From assembly GCA_965225735.1 (NCBI GenBank), contig CBDDBN010000029.1, positions 1 to 64,000 of the forward strand: 64,000 bases of DNA. Direction: 5' to 3'. Positions 38,356 to 49,324 of the stretch are shown piece by piece. The position numbers and the translations under genes were made by a program. The notes beneath the pieces are model-generated. The model ran no database searches. It worked only from the letters and a program-made list of their open reading frames with translations, and was not told the origin of the DNA. The stretch comes from Denitrobaculum sp965225735 (GTDB lineage: Bacteria > Pseudomonadota > Alphaproteobacteria > Kiloniellales > Kiloniellaceae). Position 1 is the first letter of the stretch, and each line of letters opens with the position of its first letter.

Positions 38356-39519
38356 ATGGCAAATCAGTTGGACAGGCTCGTTCTGAAGGTTCCGCCTCTC
38401 TCCGAGGACTGCCCCTGCTCCGAAGTGTACGATCGCTTCGCCGATGATGAAGATCTACTGACCCTGGCGGTCACCAAAGATAACCGACCTGTTGGCATCG
38501 TTGATCGAAACGAATTGCTGTTTCAACTCGCCCATAACTTCGGCCGGGCGCTTTACGGCAAGAAACCGATCAGCCATCTGATGGACAGTGCGCCGCTGGT
38601 TGTCGATGTCGGGGTCGACATCTCAACGCTCAATGCCATCATCGCCCGCGAGCGCCCCAGCGCCCTGCTAAAGGGCTTTATTGTTACCGACAAAGAACGG
38701 TATCTCGGTGTCGGCACCGCCGCCTCGCTGCTCAATCTGACCGTCGATCACATGGAAGCCAGGGCGGTCGAACTGGCTGCGGCCCAAAAGCGCGCGCAAG
38801 CAGCGAGCATGGCGAAATCGCAGTTTCTCGCGTCCATGAGCCATGAACTGCGCACACCTTTGAATGCGATTATCGGATTTTCAGAATTGATCGCCCGGCA
38901 GACCCTGGGCCCAGAGAAACTCGGCCGATACCGCGAATACGCCGAAGACATTCGCGCCAGCGGCGCCCATCTCCTCGGTGTGATCAACGACGTCCTCGAC
39001 GTCGCCAAGATCGAAGCGGGGCATTCTGAGTTGAACGAATCCCAGATGAACCCTCGGGACCTGATTCACCGCTGCCTGCGCATGGTCGAACCGCGGGCGG
39101 TCAAGGCGGGGATCCAAATCTCGGAGCGCTGCAGCCAGGAGATCCCAGCCTTAAGAGGCGACGAAATCAAACTCCAGCAAGTCTTGCTCAACTTGCTTTC
39201 AAACGCCGTGAAGTTCACGCCGCCTGGCGGCCAGGTTTGGATTGACGCGCACCTGGACCCCACCACGGGCCTTTCGATTACGATCTCCGATACCGGCATT
39301 GGCATAGACAGTAAGGACCTGGAACGGATCTTCGAACCCTTCGAACAGGTGGACAGCGAACTGAACCGAAGATTCGACGGGACAGGACTGGGTCTTCATC
39401 TCGCCCGAGTCTTCATGCAACTCCATGGCGGCGGACTGACGATCGAGAGCAGAGTAGGCGAAGGCACAAGGGTCACCATTCAACTGCCGAAGGCTCGCCT
39501 GCTGTCCAAAGCCGCGTGA
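38356..39519 (+). CDS. Sensor histidine kinase with CBS-like N-terminal domain
   Basis: The 387-aa protein has no membrane segment. Residues ~15-125 look like a CBS-pair sensor (PVGIVDRNELLFQLAHNFGRALYGKKPISHLMD ... GFIVTDKERYLGVGTAASLL). Next are a coiled-coil linker, HisKA with the phospho-acceptor in MSHELRTPLN near residue 163, and an HATPase domain (NLLSNAVKFTP, DTGIGID, FEPFEQ, GTGLGL). It is thus a soluble sensor, perhaps of adenine nucleotides. No response regulator is encoded nearby, making it an orphan. ATG 38356 directly follows an in-frame TTG. Confidence 0.9.
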   Translation: MANQLDRLVLKVPPLSEDCPCSEVYDRFADDEDLLTLAVTKDNRPVGIVDRNELLFQLAHNFGRALYGKKPISHLMDSAPLVVDVGVDISTLNAIIARERPSALLKGFIVTDKERYLGVGTAASLLNLTVDHMEARAVELAAAQKRAQAASMAKSQFLASMSHELRTPLNAIIGFSELIARQTLGPEKLGRYREYAEDIRASGAHLLGVINDVLDVAKIEAGHSELNESQMNPRDLIHRCLRMVEPRAVKAGIQISERCSQEIPALRGDEIKLQQVLLNLLSNAVKFTPPGGQVWIDAHLDPTTGLSITISDTGIGIDSKDLERIFEPFEQVDSELNRRFDGTGLGLHLARVFMQLHGGGLTIESRVGEGTRVTIQLPKARLLSKAA

Positions 39520-39587
39520 CCATTCGCACCAAAAGTCTCTGCGAATATTTTCCTCATATCCGATCCTTCGATCGATCCCCTGCCCCA

Positions 39588-39614
39588 CCTCGAAGGTGAA
39601 CATAAACTTCGAGG
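39588..39614 (+). terminator. Stem-loop after the kinase gene
   Basis: CCTCGAAG and CTTCGAGG flank 11 bases and are followed by TCTTCCTCTCC. It is a possible terminator for the kinase gene. Confidence 0.45.
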
Positions 39615-39690
39615 TCTTCCTCTCCCCGTCGCGGCCTGGGCCCCGGATAGCCGGCCTTCGGGCACGCGCCCTCCGGCCTACGAACCCGCG

Positions 39691-40674
39691 TCAGGCGTTC
39701 ACGCCTTTCATGCCCTCCTCCGTATAGCGCTCACCCGCTACCGGCCGGCGGCTGACGGCCGCGCCGAGCCTCTCAATTTCTTCCGCGCTCAGCGCGATCT
39801 CGACCGCCGCCGTGTTTTCCTCGAGATACCTTAGACGTTTGGTGCCCGGTATCGGCACGATCCAATCGCCCTGCGCCAACAGCCAGGCGAGGGCCAACTG
39901 GGCGGGTGTGCAGCCTTTTTCGGCCGCCATCTCTCTCACGATCTCGACGATCGCCTGGTTACTGCGCAGATTATCGCCCTTAAAACGAGGCAGATTGGCC
40001 CTGAAATCATCTTCCTGAAAGGCGGTTCCTGCATCGAAACTTCCGGTCAGGAAGCCACGGCCGAGCGGCGAATAGGGCACGAAGCCAATCCCCAGTTCCC
40101 GGCATAGCGGTAAAATCTCGACCTCCACTTCCCTGGTCCAGAGAGAGTACTCCGTCTGAACCGCGGCGACCGGATGGACGGCGTGAGCGCGGCGCAGGGT
40201 TTCAGGGCTGACTTCACAGAGACCGATGTGACCGATCTTCCCCTCCCGGACCAAATCAGAGAGAGCCTCCATGACCTCTTCGATCGGGCGGGTTTTCTCG
40301 ACCCTGTGCACATAGTAGAGGTCGATCCTTTCGCGCCCTAACCGCCGCAGCGAGGCCTCGCAGGCGCTGCGCGCGTAAGCGGGGCTGTTGTCGATGTTGC
40401 GGGCATAGCTGTTACCTTCCCGCACAATGCCGAACTTGGTGGCAACCACGGCATCGGAGCGGCGCTCCTTTAGAAAGCGCCCCAGCAGTTCTTCGTTGTG
40501 ATGCGGACCGTACATATCGGCCGTGTCGAAGAAGGTCGTGCCAAGATCTACAGCCCGGTGCAGCACGCGCATCGAGGTTTCGTCATCGCGCGGCCCATAG
40601 AACTCGCTCATCCCCATACAGCCCAGGCCGAGGGCGGAGACTTTAAGGTCGTTGTTCAGGTTTCTTGTCTGCAT
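39691..40674 (-). CDS. Aldo/keto reductase
   Basis: This NADPH-dependent carbonyl reductase belongs to the AKR13/YajO-like group. The 327-aa barrel has FFDTADMYGPHHNEELLG (catalytic Asp and Tyr), ATKFG (Lys), and DLYYVHRV (His), so the tetrad is complete. PIPGTKRLRYLEEN near the C-terminus binds the cofactor phosphate. ATG 40674 with GGAGGA upstream is the start. It is divergent from a LysR gene that probably controls it. Confidence 0.92.
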   Translation of the reverse strand: MQTRNLNNDLKVSALGLGCMGMSEFYGPRDDETSMRVLHRAVDLGTTFFDTADMYGPHHNEELLGRFLKERRSDAVVATKFGIVREGNSYARNIDNSPAYARSACEASLRRLGRERIDLYYVHRVEKTRPIEEVMEALSDLVREGKIGHIGLCEVSPETLRRAHAVHPVAAVQTEYSLWTREVEVEILPLCRELGIGFVPYSPLGRGFLTGSFDAGTAFQEDDFRANLPRFKGDNLRSNQAIVEIVREMAAEKGCTPAQLALAWLLAQGDWIVPIPGTKRLRYLEENTAAVEIALSAEEIERLGAAVSRRPVAGERYTEEGMKGVNA

Positions 40675-40756
40675 AGCCAGTCCTCCAACAAGGTTTGTCG
40701 TAAGGATGGTTTTTCGATTACCGTGTAAGTAGAGACAATTTTTAAATCCTGATTTC

Positions 40757-40771
40757 CATTTTCGGAAAATG
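40757..40771. promoter_or_regulatory. Palindromic operator candidate at the start of the LysR gene
   Basis: CATTTTC-G-GAAAATG is a perfect inverted repeat in the divergent region. It covers the first possible LysR start codon (40769), which favours the second ATG at 40781 as the true start. Confidence 0.5.
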
Positions 40772-41677
40772 CGAGAAGATATGACGCAGCCCTTGAACTG
40801 GGACGATGCCCGCGTGTTTCTGGCGGTTGCCCGCAAAGGCTCCCTTATGGCCGCGGCCGGCTTTCTGGGCAGCGGCGTTGCAACCGTGTCCCGCCGGATT
40901 GAACGTCTGGAACAGGCTTTGGCCGTTCCACTCTTTGTGCGTCATCAGACCGGCTATCGTCTCACCGATGAAGGCGCCGCGCTGCTGCCAAAGGCTGAGG
41001 CGCTGGAAAACGCCGCGCAGAATTTCGAAAGTCAGGCCGACCGTCAGGCGGAAGCCAGCGGCCCTGTCAGGCTGGCCACCGCCGAAAACCTCGCAAATCC
41101 CATCATCATCCCCAGCCTGCCCGATCTGCTGAGACAGCATCCGAATCTGGAGCTGGAGATCGCCACCGATGTGGCCTCCGTCAACCTGCACCGGCGTGAT
41201 GCGGACCTCGCGCTGCGGATGGTCAAGCCGGACCGGGGACACGTTACGGTCCGGCGTCTCGCTACGCTGGGTTTCGGTCTCTACGGCGCGCGGGATTACC
41301 TGGATGGACGAAGCCGCAATCCGGAAGCCGGCCCGACCGAGGACGACGCCTTCATTGGCTGGTCGGAAGCGCAAAGCCATTTGCCCGCCGCCCAATGGAT
41401 CGAGAGAAAGCTGCGAGGCCGTCCTGCCGTCATCGCGACCACGACTCTCTCGGCTCAGCTGAACGCGGCGACCACGGGATTGGGGCTCGCCGTCCTGCCG
41501 CATTTCCTTGCCAGAGAAGTTGGGCTGATCGAAGTTGCGCAGGAACTGGGGGTGGATCAGGCGATATGGCTAGTGATCCATTCAGACCTGACCCAGTCCA
41601 GGCGCGTACGCGCTGTCGCGGATCACCTCTGTGACGTCATCCTGAGTCAGCGTGGCCGCCTGTCCGGACGAATTTGA
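40769..41677 (+). CDS. LysR-family transcriptional regulator
   Basis: The 302-aa protein (298 aa if it starts at 40781) has a LysR helix-turn-helix (ARVFLAVARKGSLMAAAGFLGSGVATVSRRIERLEQAL) and a type-2 periplasmic-binding-like effector domain. The sequence resembles the CrgA/YhjC branch that regulates divergent oxidoreductase genes. It faces the aldo/keto reductase gene across a 94-base gap. The effector is unknown. Confidence 0.88.
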   Translation: MREDMTQPLNWDDARVFLAVARKGSLMAAAGFLGSGVATVSRRIERLEQALAVPLFVRHQTGYRLTDEGAALLPKAEALENAAQNFESQADRQAEASGPVRLATAENLANPIIIPSLPDLLRQHPNLELEIATDVASVNLHRRDADLALRMVKPDRGHVTVRRLATLGFGLYGARDYLDGRSRNPEAGPTEDDAFIGWSEAQSHLPAAQWIERKLRGRPAVIATTTLSAQLNAATTGLGLAVLPHFLAREVGLIEVAQELGVDQAIWLVIHSDLTQSRRVRAVADHLCDVILSQRGRLSGRI

Positions 41678-41718
41678 CGGCAGGAAACAGCCCTGATCGA
41701 TCTGGCGCTCAGGTGAAG

Positions 41719-42366
41719 CTAAAGGCCGAGCAGCCCGGGCAGCATCGCCATGTCGGAAAAAACCTCTGCGCCCGCTTGCCGAAGACGCGGATCGTCTTCC
41801 GTTGGATCGAAACCGAAGACCCGCATGTCCGCAGCCCGCGCCGCCTGGACACCCAAGGGACTGTCTTCAATGACGACACAGTCGGACGGCGCAGTTCCCA
41901 TCCGATCGGCCGCGTGCAGGAAGAGATCGGGATGCGGCTTGCCGCGCTCGACCTCGTAAGCTGAAAAGACACGGTCTTCAAACCGCGGCCGCAGTCCCGT
42001 GATCCCTAAGGTGACAGCCATCTTTTGCTGCGGACCGTTGGAGGCGACGCAATGCGGGATTCCCTCCGCCGCCAAGACATCCAGAACCGAAAATATACCC
42101 GGCACCGCCTCCAGCTTCTCCTTGAATGCCAGGTCGGTCCTTGCGCGTAGGTCCGGCAGCCAGTTCTCCGGCGGTGGCCGGCCGATCTGCTGCGTAATCG
42201 TCTCTATGACGCTGTCGAAGTGCGTACCTTTGAAGTGCCGCAGGCAGTAGTCGGTCGTCACCGTCCAGCCGAGGGCCGAGATCTCCTCGGCCATCACGGC
42301 ATTGGCGATGGTCTCGCTGTCCACAAGAACACCATCGCAATCGAAAATCACCAGATCCGGTGTCAC
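41719..42366 (-). CDS. HAD-family phosphatase
   Basis: This beta-phosphoglucomutase/phosphoglycolate-phosphatase-like HAD protein of 215 aa has motif I IFDCDGVLVDSE, motif II VASNGP, motif III Lys in RGKPHPDLF and motif IV VIEDSPLG. The cap is the helical type inserted after motif I. The substrate is not known. GTG 42366 with GGAG five bases upstream is the best start; earlier starts would overlap the M20 gene. It is the last gene of the peptide-transport operon. Confidence 0.88.
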   Translation of the reverse strand: MTPDLVIFDCDGVLVDSETIANAVMAEEISALGWTVTTDYCLRHFKGTHFDSVIETITQQIGRPPPENWLPDLRARTDLAFKEKLEAVPGIFSVLDVLAAEGIPHCVASNGPQQKMAVTLGITGLRPRFEDRVFSAYEVERGKPHPDLFLHAADRMGTAPSDCVVIEDSPLGVQAARAADMRVFGFDPTEDDPRLRQAGAEVFSDMAMLPGLLGL

Positions 42367-42389
42367 GGAGTCTCCGGAGGAAGCAAGCC

Positions 42390-43571
42390 TCACCCTGCCC
42401 GCGGCATGGTGGTTTCGACCAGCTTGGCCCAATAACTGGCGCCGATCACCGAGATATCGTCATTGAAGTCGTAGTGCGGATTATGCACCGAACACCCACC
42501 GGGTTGGCCATCCGCGCCATTGCCGAGCCAGATGTAACAGCCCGGCTTTTCCTGCAGCATGTAAGCGAAATCTTCGGAGCCCATAAGCGGTGGCGCTCCC
42601 ACTTCCACATTGGTCGCGCCAACGACTTCGGCTGCGACTTCGGCGGCGATGTCGGTCTCCAGCGAGGTATTGACCACCGCCGGATAGCGGCGCTCATAGC
42701 GCATGGACATGGTCGCGCCCTGGGCCTCGCAGATCCCCTGCGCGATGCGCCGGATGTCGGCTTCGGCCTGATCCTGGATTTCCTTCTTAAAGCTGCGCAC
42801 CGTTCCGCGAATCACCGCCTGCTGCGGGATGACGTTCCAGGTGTCGCCGGCATGGAACTGCGTGACGCTGACGACCACCGACTCCAGTGGATCCACCCGG
42901 CGCGACGCGATGGTCTGCAGCGCCGTTACGATCTGGGAGGTGATGACAACCGCATCTACGCCCAGATGAGGCATGGCGGCGTGCGCGCCGACCCCATCGA
43001 CGGTGACTTCGAAGATATCGAAAGCTGCCATGGCCGGACCGACCCGCATACCCACCTGCCCGGCCGGAATTCCCGGCATGTTATGCAGACCGTATACCGC
43101 CTCGACAGGAAACTTCTCGAACAGGCCTTCCTCGACCATCACCCGGCCGCCGCCTTCGTTTTCCTCAGCAGGCTGGAAAATGAAGTTCACTGTACCGTCG
43201 AAGTTCTTAGTCTCAGCCAGGTACCGCGCAGCGCCCAAAAGCATCGCGGTGTGACCGTCGTGACCGCAGCCGTGCATCTTGCCCTCGTTCTTGGAGCGAT
43301 GCTCGAACTCGTTCAGCTCGGTCAGATGCAGCGCATCCATATCCGCGCGCAGGCCGATGGCGCGGCCATTGTTGTTCTGACCGCGCAGCACACCAACCAC
43401 ACCCGTGGTCGCAAGCCCGCGGTGCACCTCGATCCCCCATTCGTCCAGCTTTTCAGCGACGAAATCCGAGGTGCGCTGCTCCTCGAACGCCGTTTCGGGA
43501 TGGGCATGCAGATCGCGGCGCCAGCCTTTGATGTCTTCGTGAAACTCCGCAATGCGATTGATGACGGCCAT
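42390..43571 (-). CDS. M20-family amidohydrolase
   Basis: The 393-aa enzyme is of the hippurate hydrolase/N-acyl-amino-acid amidohydrolase type. Metal ligands appear in MHGCGHDGHTAML, FQPAEENEGGG, YGLHNMPG and, at the end, GSEDFAYML. Dimerisation domain residues are in the middle. It probably splits amide-linked amino acids brought in by the ABC transporter encoded just upstream. ATG 43571, with GGAGAG upstream, was preferred to a TTG 15 bases earlier. Confidence 0.92.
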   Translation of the reverse strand: MAVINRIAEFHEDIKGWRRDLHAHPETAFEEQRTSDFVAEKLDEWGIEVHRGLATTGVVGVLRGQNNNGRAIGLRADMDALHLTELNEFEHRSKNEGKMHGCGHDGHTAMLLGAARYLAETKNFDGTVNFIFQPAEENEGGGRVMVEEGLFEKFPVEAVYGLHNMPGIPAGQVGMRVGPAMAAFDIFEVTVDGVGAHAAMPHLGVDAVVITSQIVTALQTIASRRVDPLESVVVSVTQFHAGDTWNVIPQQAVIRGTVRSFKKEIQDQAEADIRRIAQGICEAQGATMSMRYERRYPAVVNTSLETDIAAEVAAEVVGATNVEVGAPPLMGSEDFAYMLQEKPGCYIWLGNGADGQPGGCSVHNPHYDFNDDISVIGASYWAKLVETTMPRAG

Positions 43572-43603
43572 GCCTGGACTCTCCAATCTCTGTCTAAGGA
43601 AGG

Positions 43604-45355
<1,752 letters not shown>

Positions 45356-45359
45356 AGGA

Positions 45360-46298
45360 TCACCGCAGTTTCGGATTGAGGGCGTCGCGTAACCAGTCGC
45401 CCAGCAGGTTCACCGCCAGCACCAGGACCGCAAGAGCGATACCCGGGAAGATGGTGATCCACCATTCGCCGGAGAAAAGGAAGTCGTTGCCGATACGGAT
45501 CAGTGTGCCCAGAGAGGGCTCGGTCGGGGGCACGCCGACACCCAAAAAGCTGAGAGTCGCCTCGGTGATGATCGCCAGCGCGAGATTGATGGTCGCGATC
45601 ACCAGTAGTGGACCGGTGACGTTCGGGAGAATGTGCCGGAATACAATCAGAAACGGCGGTAAACCAGTCACCCGCGCCGCTTCGACGTATTCCTTGTTTT
45701 TTTCCACGAGGGTCGAACTGCGCACGGTCCGGGCATATTGCACCCAAAAGGAAAGCCCGATCGCCAGGATCATCACGTAGACGGCGAGATCGGCGTGGGT
45801 TTTCGCATCGAGGGCCCCACGGAATATGCCATCGATCAACAGTGCGATCAAAATCGCCGGAAAGCTGAGCTGAATCTCCGCGGCCCGCATGATGAAAGCG
45901 TCTACCAGACCGCCGGCGTATCCACTGATCAGTCCCAGGGAAACCCCCAGCACCATGGCGAAGATCACGCTGGCGAAACCGACGAAGAGCGAGACCCGCG
46001 CCCCATGCATAATGGCGGAAAGCATATCCCGGCCCTGATCGTCGGTGCCCAACAGGAACCGCGAATCGCCATCCTCCATCCAGACTGGCGGAGTTAGGGA
46101 GTCGATCAGGCTGATGCTGGCCAGATCGAGCGTGTTATGAGGCGCCAGAATGTGGGAAAAGGTTGCACCGATAATCATAATGGCGCTGACCAATGCCGCC
46201 AGCATGACCAGCTTGGAACTGCGGAAAGAATGATAGACGTCGCTGTTTAGTGCTCGTTGAAAGAGATCGACAGCGCGGGATGTGGTTGTAATCGACAT
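45360..46298 (-). CDS. Peptide ABC transporter permease (DppC-like)
   Basis: The 312-aa inner-membrane protein has a first helix at ~30-50, a periplasmic loop with the family motif FLLGTDDQGRDMLSAIMHGARVSLFVG, and five further helices. The ATPase-contact loop is near ARVTGLPPFLIVFRHILPNV. It forms the channel together with the DppB-like protein. ATG 46298 with AAGGGG upstream lies 13 bases after the previous gene. Confidence 0.94.
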   Translation of the reverse strand: MSITTTSRAVDLFQRALNSDVYHSFRSSKLVMLAALVSAIMIIGATFSHILAPHNTLDLASISLIDSLTPPVWMEDGDSRFLLGTDDQGRDMLSAIMHGARVSLFVGFASVIFAMVLGVSLGLISGYAGGLVDAFIMRAAEIQLSFPAILIALLIDGIFRGALDAKTHADLAVYVMILAIGLSFWVQYARTVRSSTLVEKNKEYVEAARVTGLPPFLIVFRHILPNVTGPLLVIATINLALAIITEATLSFLGVGVPPTEPSLGTLIRIGNDFLFSGEWWITIFPGIALAVLVLAVNLLGDWLRDALNPKLR

Positions 46299-46311
46299 GC
46301 CTTGACGCCCC

Positions 46312-47286
46312 TTAACTGCTGGCATCGACGCGCAGGCGCGGGTCGACGACGTAATAGAGCATGTCGACGATCAAATTGATCATCACGAAGAAGAAGGCGA
46401 TCAGCATCAGATAAGCCGCCATAATCGGGATATCCACGACCTGAATCGCCTGTAGGAACATCAAACCCATGCCCGGCCATTGAAAGACGGTCTCAGTGAT
46501 GATCGCAAAAGCGATGAGAGAGCCGAGTTGCAGCCCTGCAATGGTGATCACGGGCACTAGGGTATTCTTGAGCGCATGGCCAAAGTTAATCGCCCGGCTT
46601 GGCAGGCCGCGGGCGCGCGCGAACTTGATGTAGTCGCTGCGCAACACCTCGAGCATCTCCGAACGCACCAGACGCATAATCAAGGTCATTTGGAAAAGAC
46701 CGAGTGTGACCGCGGGCATGATAATGGCTTTCCAGCCGCTGGCGGTCAGCAGGCCGGTGCTCCAGAACCCAAGATCAACCACCTCGCCACGCCCGAAGGA
46801 CGGCAGCCACTGAAGCTGCACGGAAAAAATAAAGATCAGCAGAATACCGATCAGGAAGGTCGGCAAAGACACACCGATCAGGGAAACCGTCATAAAGATC
46901 TTGGAAACCAGGGAATTGCGATGCAGTCCTGTGTGCACGCCCATGGGAACGCCGACCGCAAGCGTAAAGATCGCCGAGACCATGGCCAGTTCCAGAGTCG
47001 CCGGAAGCCGGTCGAGAATCAGCCCGGATACCGCGCGTTTATGCTGGTAGGACTGGCCGAACTCGAACTGCAGGGCGTTGCCAATGAAACGGAAGAACTG
47101 TTCGAACAACGAATCGTTCAGCCCCAAGCGCTCACGCAAGGCTTCGCGATCCGCCGCGGTGGTGTCGATACCCACCAGCTGATTGACCGGATCGCCGAGG
47201 AAATTGAACATCGTGAAGGCCAGCAACGCGACCAGAAACATCACGATAAAGGACTGGAAAAACCGCTTGAAGATAAAGCCGATCAT
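46312..47286 (-). CDS. Peptide ABC transporter permease (DppB-like)
   Basis: The 324-aa inner-membrane protein has an N-terminal helix (~10-30), then RERLGLNDSLFEQFFRFIGNALQFEFGQSY, the typical DppB loop, and five helices. The EAA-like ATPase loop is YIKFARARGLPSRAINFGHALKNTLVPV. It pairs with the DppC-like permease encoded 13 bases downstream. Confidence 0.94.
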   Translation of the reverse strand: MIGFIFKRFFQSFIVMFLVALLAFTMFNFLGDPVNQLVGIDTTAADREALRERLGLNDSLFEQFFRFIGNALQFEFGQSYQHKRAVSGLILDRLPATLELAMVSAIFTLAVGVPMGVHTGLHRNSLVSKIFMTVSLIGVSLPTFLIGILLIFIFSVQLQWLPSFGRGEVVDLGFWSTGLLTASGWKAIIMPAVTLGLFQMTLIMRLVRSEMLEVLRSDYIKFARARGLPSRAINFGHALKNTLVPVITIAGLQLGSLIAFAIITETVFQWPGMGLMFLQAIQVVDIPIMAAYLMLIAFFFVMINLIVDMLYYVVDPRLRVDASS

Positions 47287-47379
47287 GGGAACCTGGATCT
47301 AGATCCATTGACGAGGCGAACCCGGACTGCTTTTGGGCTCACTGCGTCCCAGGTCCAAATCACCTCGCGAAAACTAAAT

Positions 47380-47443
47380 CCGGCCTTCCGGCTTGTCCAG
47401 ATCCCACGCTACGGCAGGTTGCGGATCAAACCCGGAAGGCCGG
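47380..47443 (-). terminator. Stem-loop between the peptide-binding protein and permease genes
   Basis: CCGGCCTTCCGG and CCGGAAGGCCGG are perfectly complementary over 12 bases, with a 40-base loop. It starts ~25 bases past the binding-protein stop and lacks a T-run, so RNA stabilisation or partial attenuation is likelier than full termination. Confidence 0.65.
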
Positions 47444-47468
47444 TATTATCGATAGCGTTACATCAAGG

Positions 47469-49046
47469 TCACTTGACCATGACGTGATACAGCATGAACT
47501 GGTTGTCGGCCCGCTGAACCAGATCGATGGCATCTTTCTTGGCCCAGGCCAAACCCTGCTGATGCAGCGGGATGTACCCAATGTCTGAAGCCAACATGTC
47601 GTAGGCGGCTTCGATCTTGCCGTCGCGGGTGGCCGGATCGGTTTCGACCAGAACCTCATCGGTCAGCTTGTCCAGCTCCGGATTGCAGTAACCGCCGAGG
47701 TTGAACTTCGCCCGGCCAACCGCGTCGTCACGGCAGGACAGCAGATTGTACATGACGTTCCAGCTGTCGAAGCTGCCCGGGGTCCAACCCAACAGATAGA
47801 AGCTGGTGTCGTAACCGAGGACCTTCTTGAAGTACTGCGCCTTCGGCTGCGCCAACAGATCGACCTTCACACCGACTTTGGCCAGCATGGCCACGACCGC
47901 CTGACAGATCGCTTCGTCATTGACGTAGCGATTGTTCGGGCAATCCATGCCGATCTGGAAGCCATCGGGATAGCCCGCCTCGCTCAACAGAGACTTGGCT
48001 CCCTCTGGATCATAGCCGATCCGCTCATATTTAGCGGATTTCGAGAAGAGGAAAGGCGAAACCATAATGGCCGACGGGGTCGAGAGATTCCGCATGATCT
48101 TCTTGCGGATCGTCTCAACATCGATGGCCTTGTAGAAGGCTTCGCGCACCCGCTTGTCTTTCAGCGGGTTCTTGCCCTTCACGTCCGAGTAGAGCAGTTC
48201 ATCACGCGACTGGTCCATGCCCAGGAAGATGGTCCGCAGCTCCGGCCCGGTCAGGGTCGAGGTACCGCCGTTCGAGTCGATACGTTTGATGTCCTGGACC
48301 GGAACCGGGTACATCATATCGATCTCGCCAGACAACAGCGCAGCAACGCGGGTTGCATCCGAAGAGATCGGCGTGAAAACGCCCTCGGTGACGTTGTGCT
48401 TCACGTCGCCCCACCAGTTAGGGTTGGGCTTAAATACCGTGCGCACATCGGTCTCGCGGCTGGCGATGGTGAAAGGTCCGGTGCCATTGGCGTTAAAGGC
48501 CGCGTAGTTTTCGCTGTCTTTGGTGACATCGGTCGGCGCCGCTGCGTTGTGCTCTTCCGACCATTCCTTGTCCATGATCAGCACGTTATCCCATTCGTAG
48601 TAGACGATGGGATTCGGCTTGGTGGTGATGAAGTCCACCGTGTAGTCGTCGACCTTCACAACCTTGGTATCTGGTGCGACCTTGGTTTTCATGTCGGAAC
48701 CGTCTTTGCGGATCCGATCGAAGGTGAAGACCACGTCATCGGCATTGAAGTCATTGCCGTTGTGGAACTTGACACCCTGGCGCAGCTTAAACCGCCAGTG
48801 GTTCGGATCCAGCAGTTCCCAGCTCTCCGCAAGGCTCGGCAGGATCTGCAGATCGGGACCGCGCCGGACCAGGCCTTCGTAGACGTTGGCCAGGAAACCG
48901 AGCGTAAAGGTTTCGTTCAGCGTATGCGGGTCCAACGACTGTGCATCGCCCTGGAACGCCCACTTGAAAGTCTTCGCCTGCGCGCCTCCGGCGACACAGA
49001 TCGCCAGCGCACTGGCGGCCACAATAAGGCTACGTCGTAAGCCCAT
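47469..49046 (-). CDS. Peptide-type extracellular solute-binding protein (family 5)
   Basis: The 525-aa periplasmic receptor starts MGLRRSLIVAASALAICVAGGAQA, a clear Sec signal peptide. The SBP_bac_5 family body follows (DAQSLDPHTL; LAESWELLDPNHWRFKLRQGVKFHNGNDF, the family signature). Its ligand cannot be told from sequence; peptides, opines or glutathione-like compounds all occur in this family. ATG 49046 with GGGAG upstream was taken over an in-frame upstream start, since the signal peptide begins there. It heads a six-gene operon. Confidence 0.93.
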   Translation of the reverse strand: MGLRRSLIVAASALAICVAGGAQAKTFKWAFQGDAQSLDPHTLNETFTLGFLANVYEGLVRRGPDLQILPSLAESWELLDPNHWRFKLRQGVKFHNGNDFNADDVVFTFDRIRKDGSDMKTKVAPDTKVVKVDDYTVDFITTKPNPIVYYEWDNVLIMDKEWSEEHNAAAPTDVTKDSENYAAFNANGTGPFTIASRETDVRTVFKPNPNWWGDVKHNVTEGVFTPISSDATRVAALLSGEIDMMYPVPVQDIKRIDSNGGTSTLTGPELRTIFLGMDQSRDELLYSDVKGKNPLKDKRVREAFYKAIDVETIRKKIMRNLSTPSAIMVSPFLFSKSAKYERIGYDPEGAKSLLSEAGYPDGFQIGMDCPNNRYVNDEAICQAVVAMLAKVGVKVDLLAQPKAQYFKKVLGYDTSFYLLGWTPGSFDSWNVMYNLLSCRDDAVGRAKFNLGGYCNPELDKLTDEVLVETDPATRDGKIEAAYDMLASDIGYIPLHQQGLAWAKKDAIDLVQRADNQFMLYHVMVK

Positions 49047-49236
49047 CTTTAACTCCCTGCTGTTGTATTTCGAGCATTGGTTGTTTGAGAAGTTCACGCC
49101 TGTCCCGAGACCACAAGCCTCTTGCGGACCTTGGTCAACTTCTGTTAGCGGTCAGCCTAGTACGGTGTTGCAAGAGGAAACAAGCTTCTCGTGTGCCGAC
49201 GGGGCCCACATTGCGGAAATCCACTGCGGAATTTCA

Positions 49237-49250
49237 AATTTGCGCAAATT
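49237..49250. promoter_or_regulatory. 14-bp perfect palindrome between divergent genes
   Basis: AATTTGCGCAAATT lies between the peptide-binding-protein gene and the aminotransferase gene, ~75 bases before the latter. A direct repeat, TTGCGGAAAT/CTGCGGAATT, is directly to its left. It is a candidate operator for a shared regulator. Confidence 0.5.
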
Positions 49251-49324
49251 GGCATGTTTCTAGGCCACGAGATAACATCAAACAAATGACGCCCGGCGCA
49301 GGCGCAGAGCTTCTGGAGAATTCG

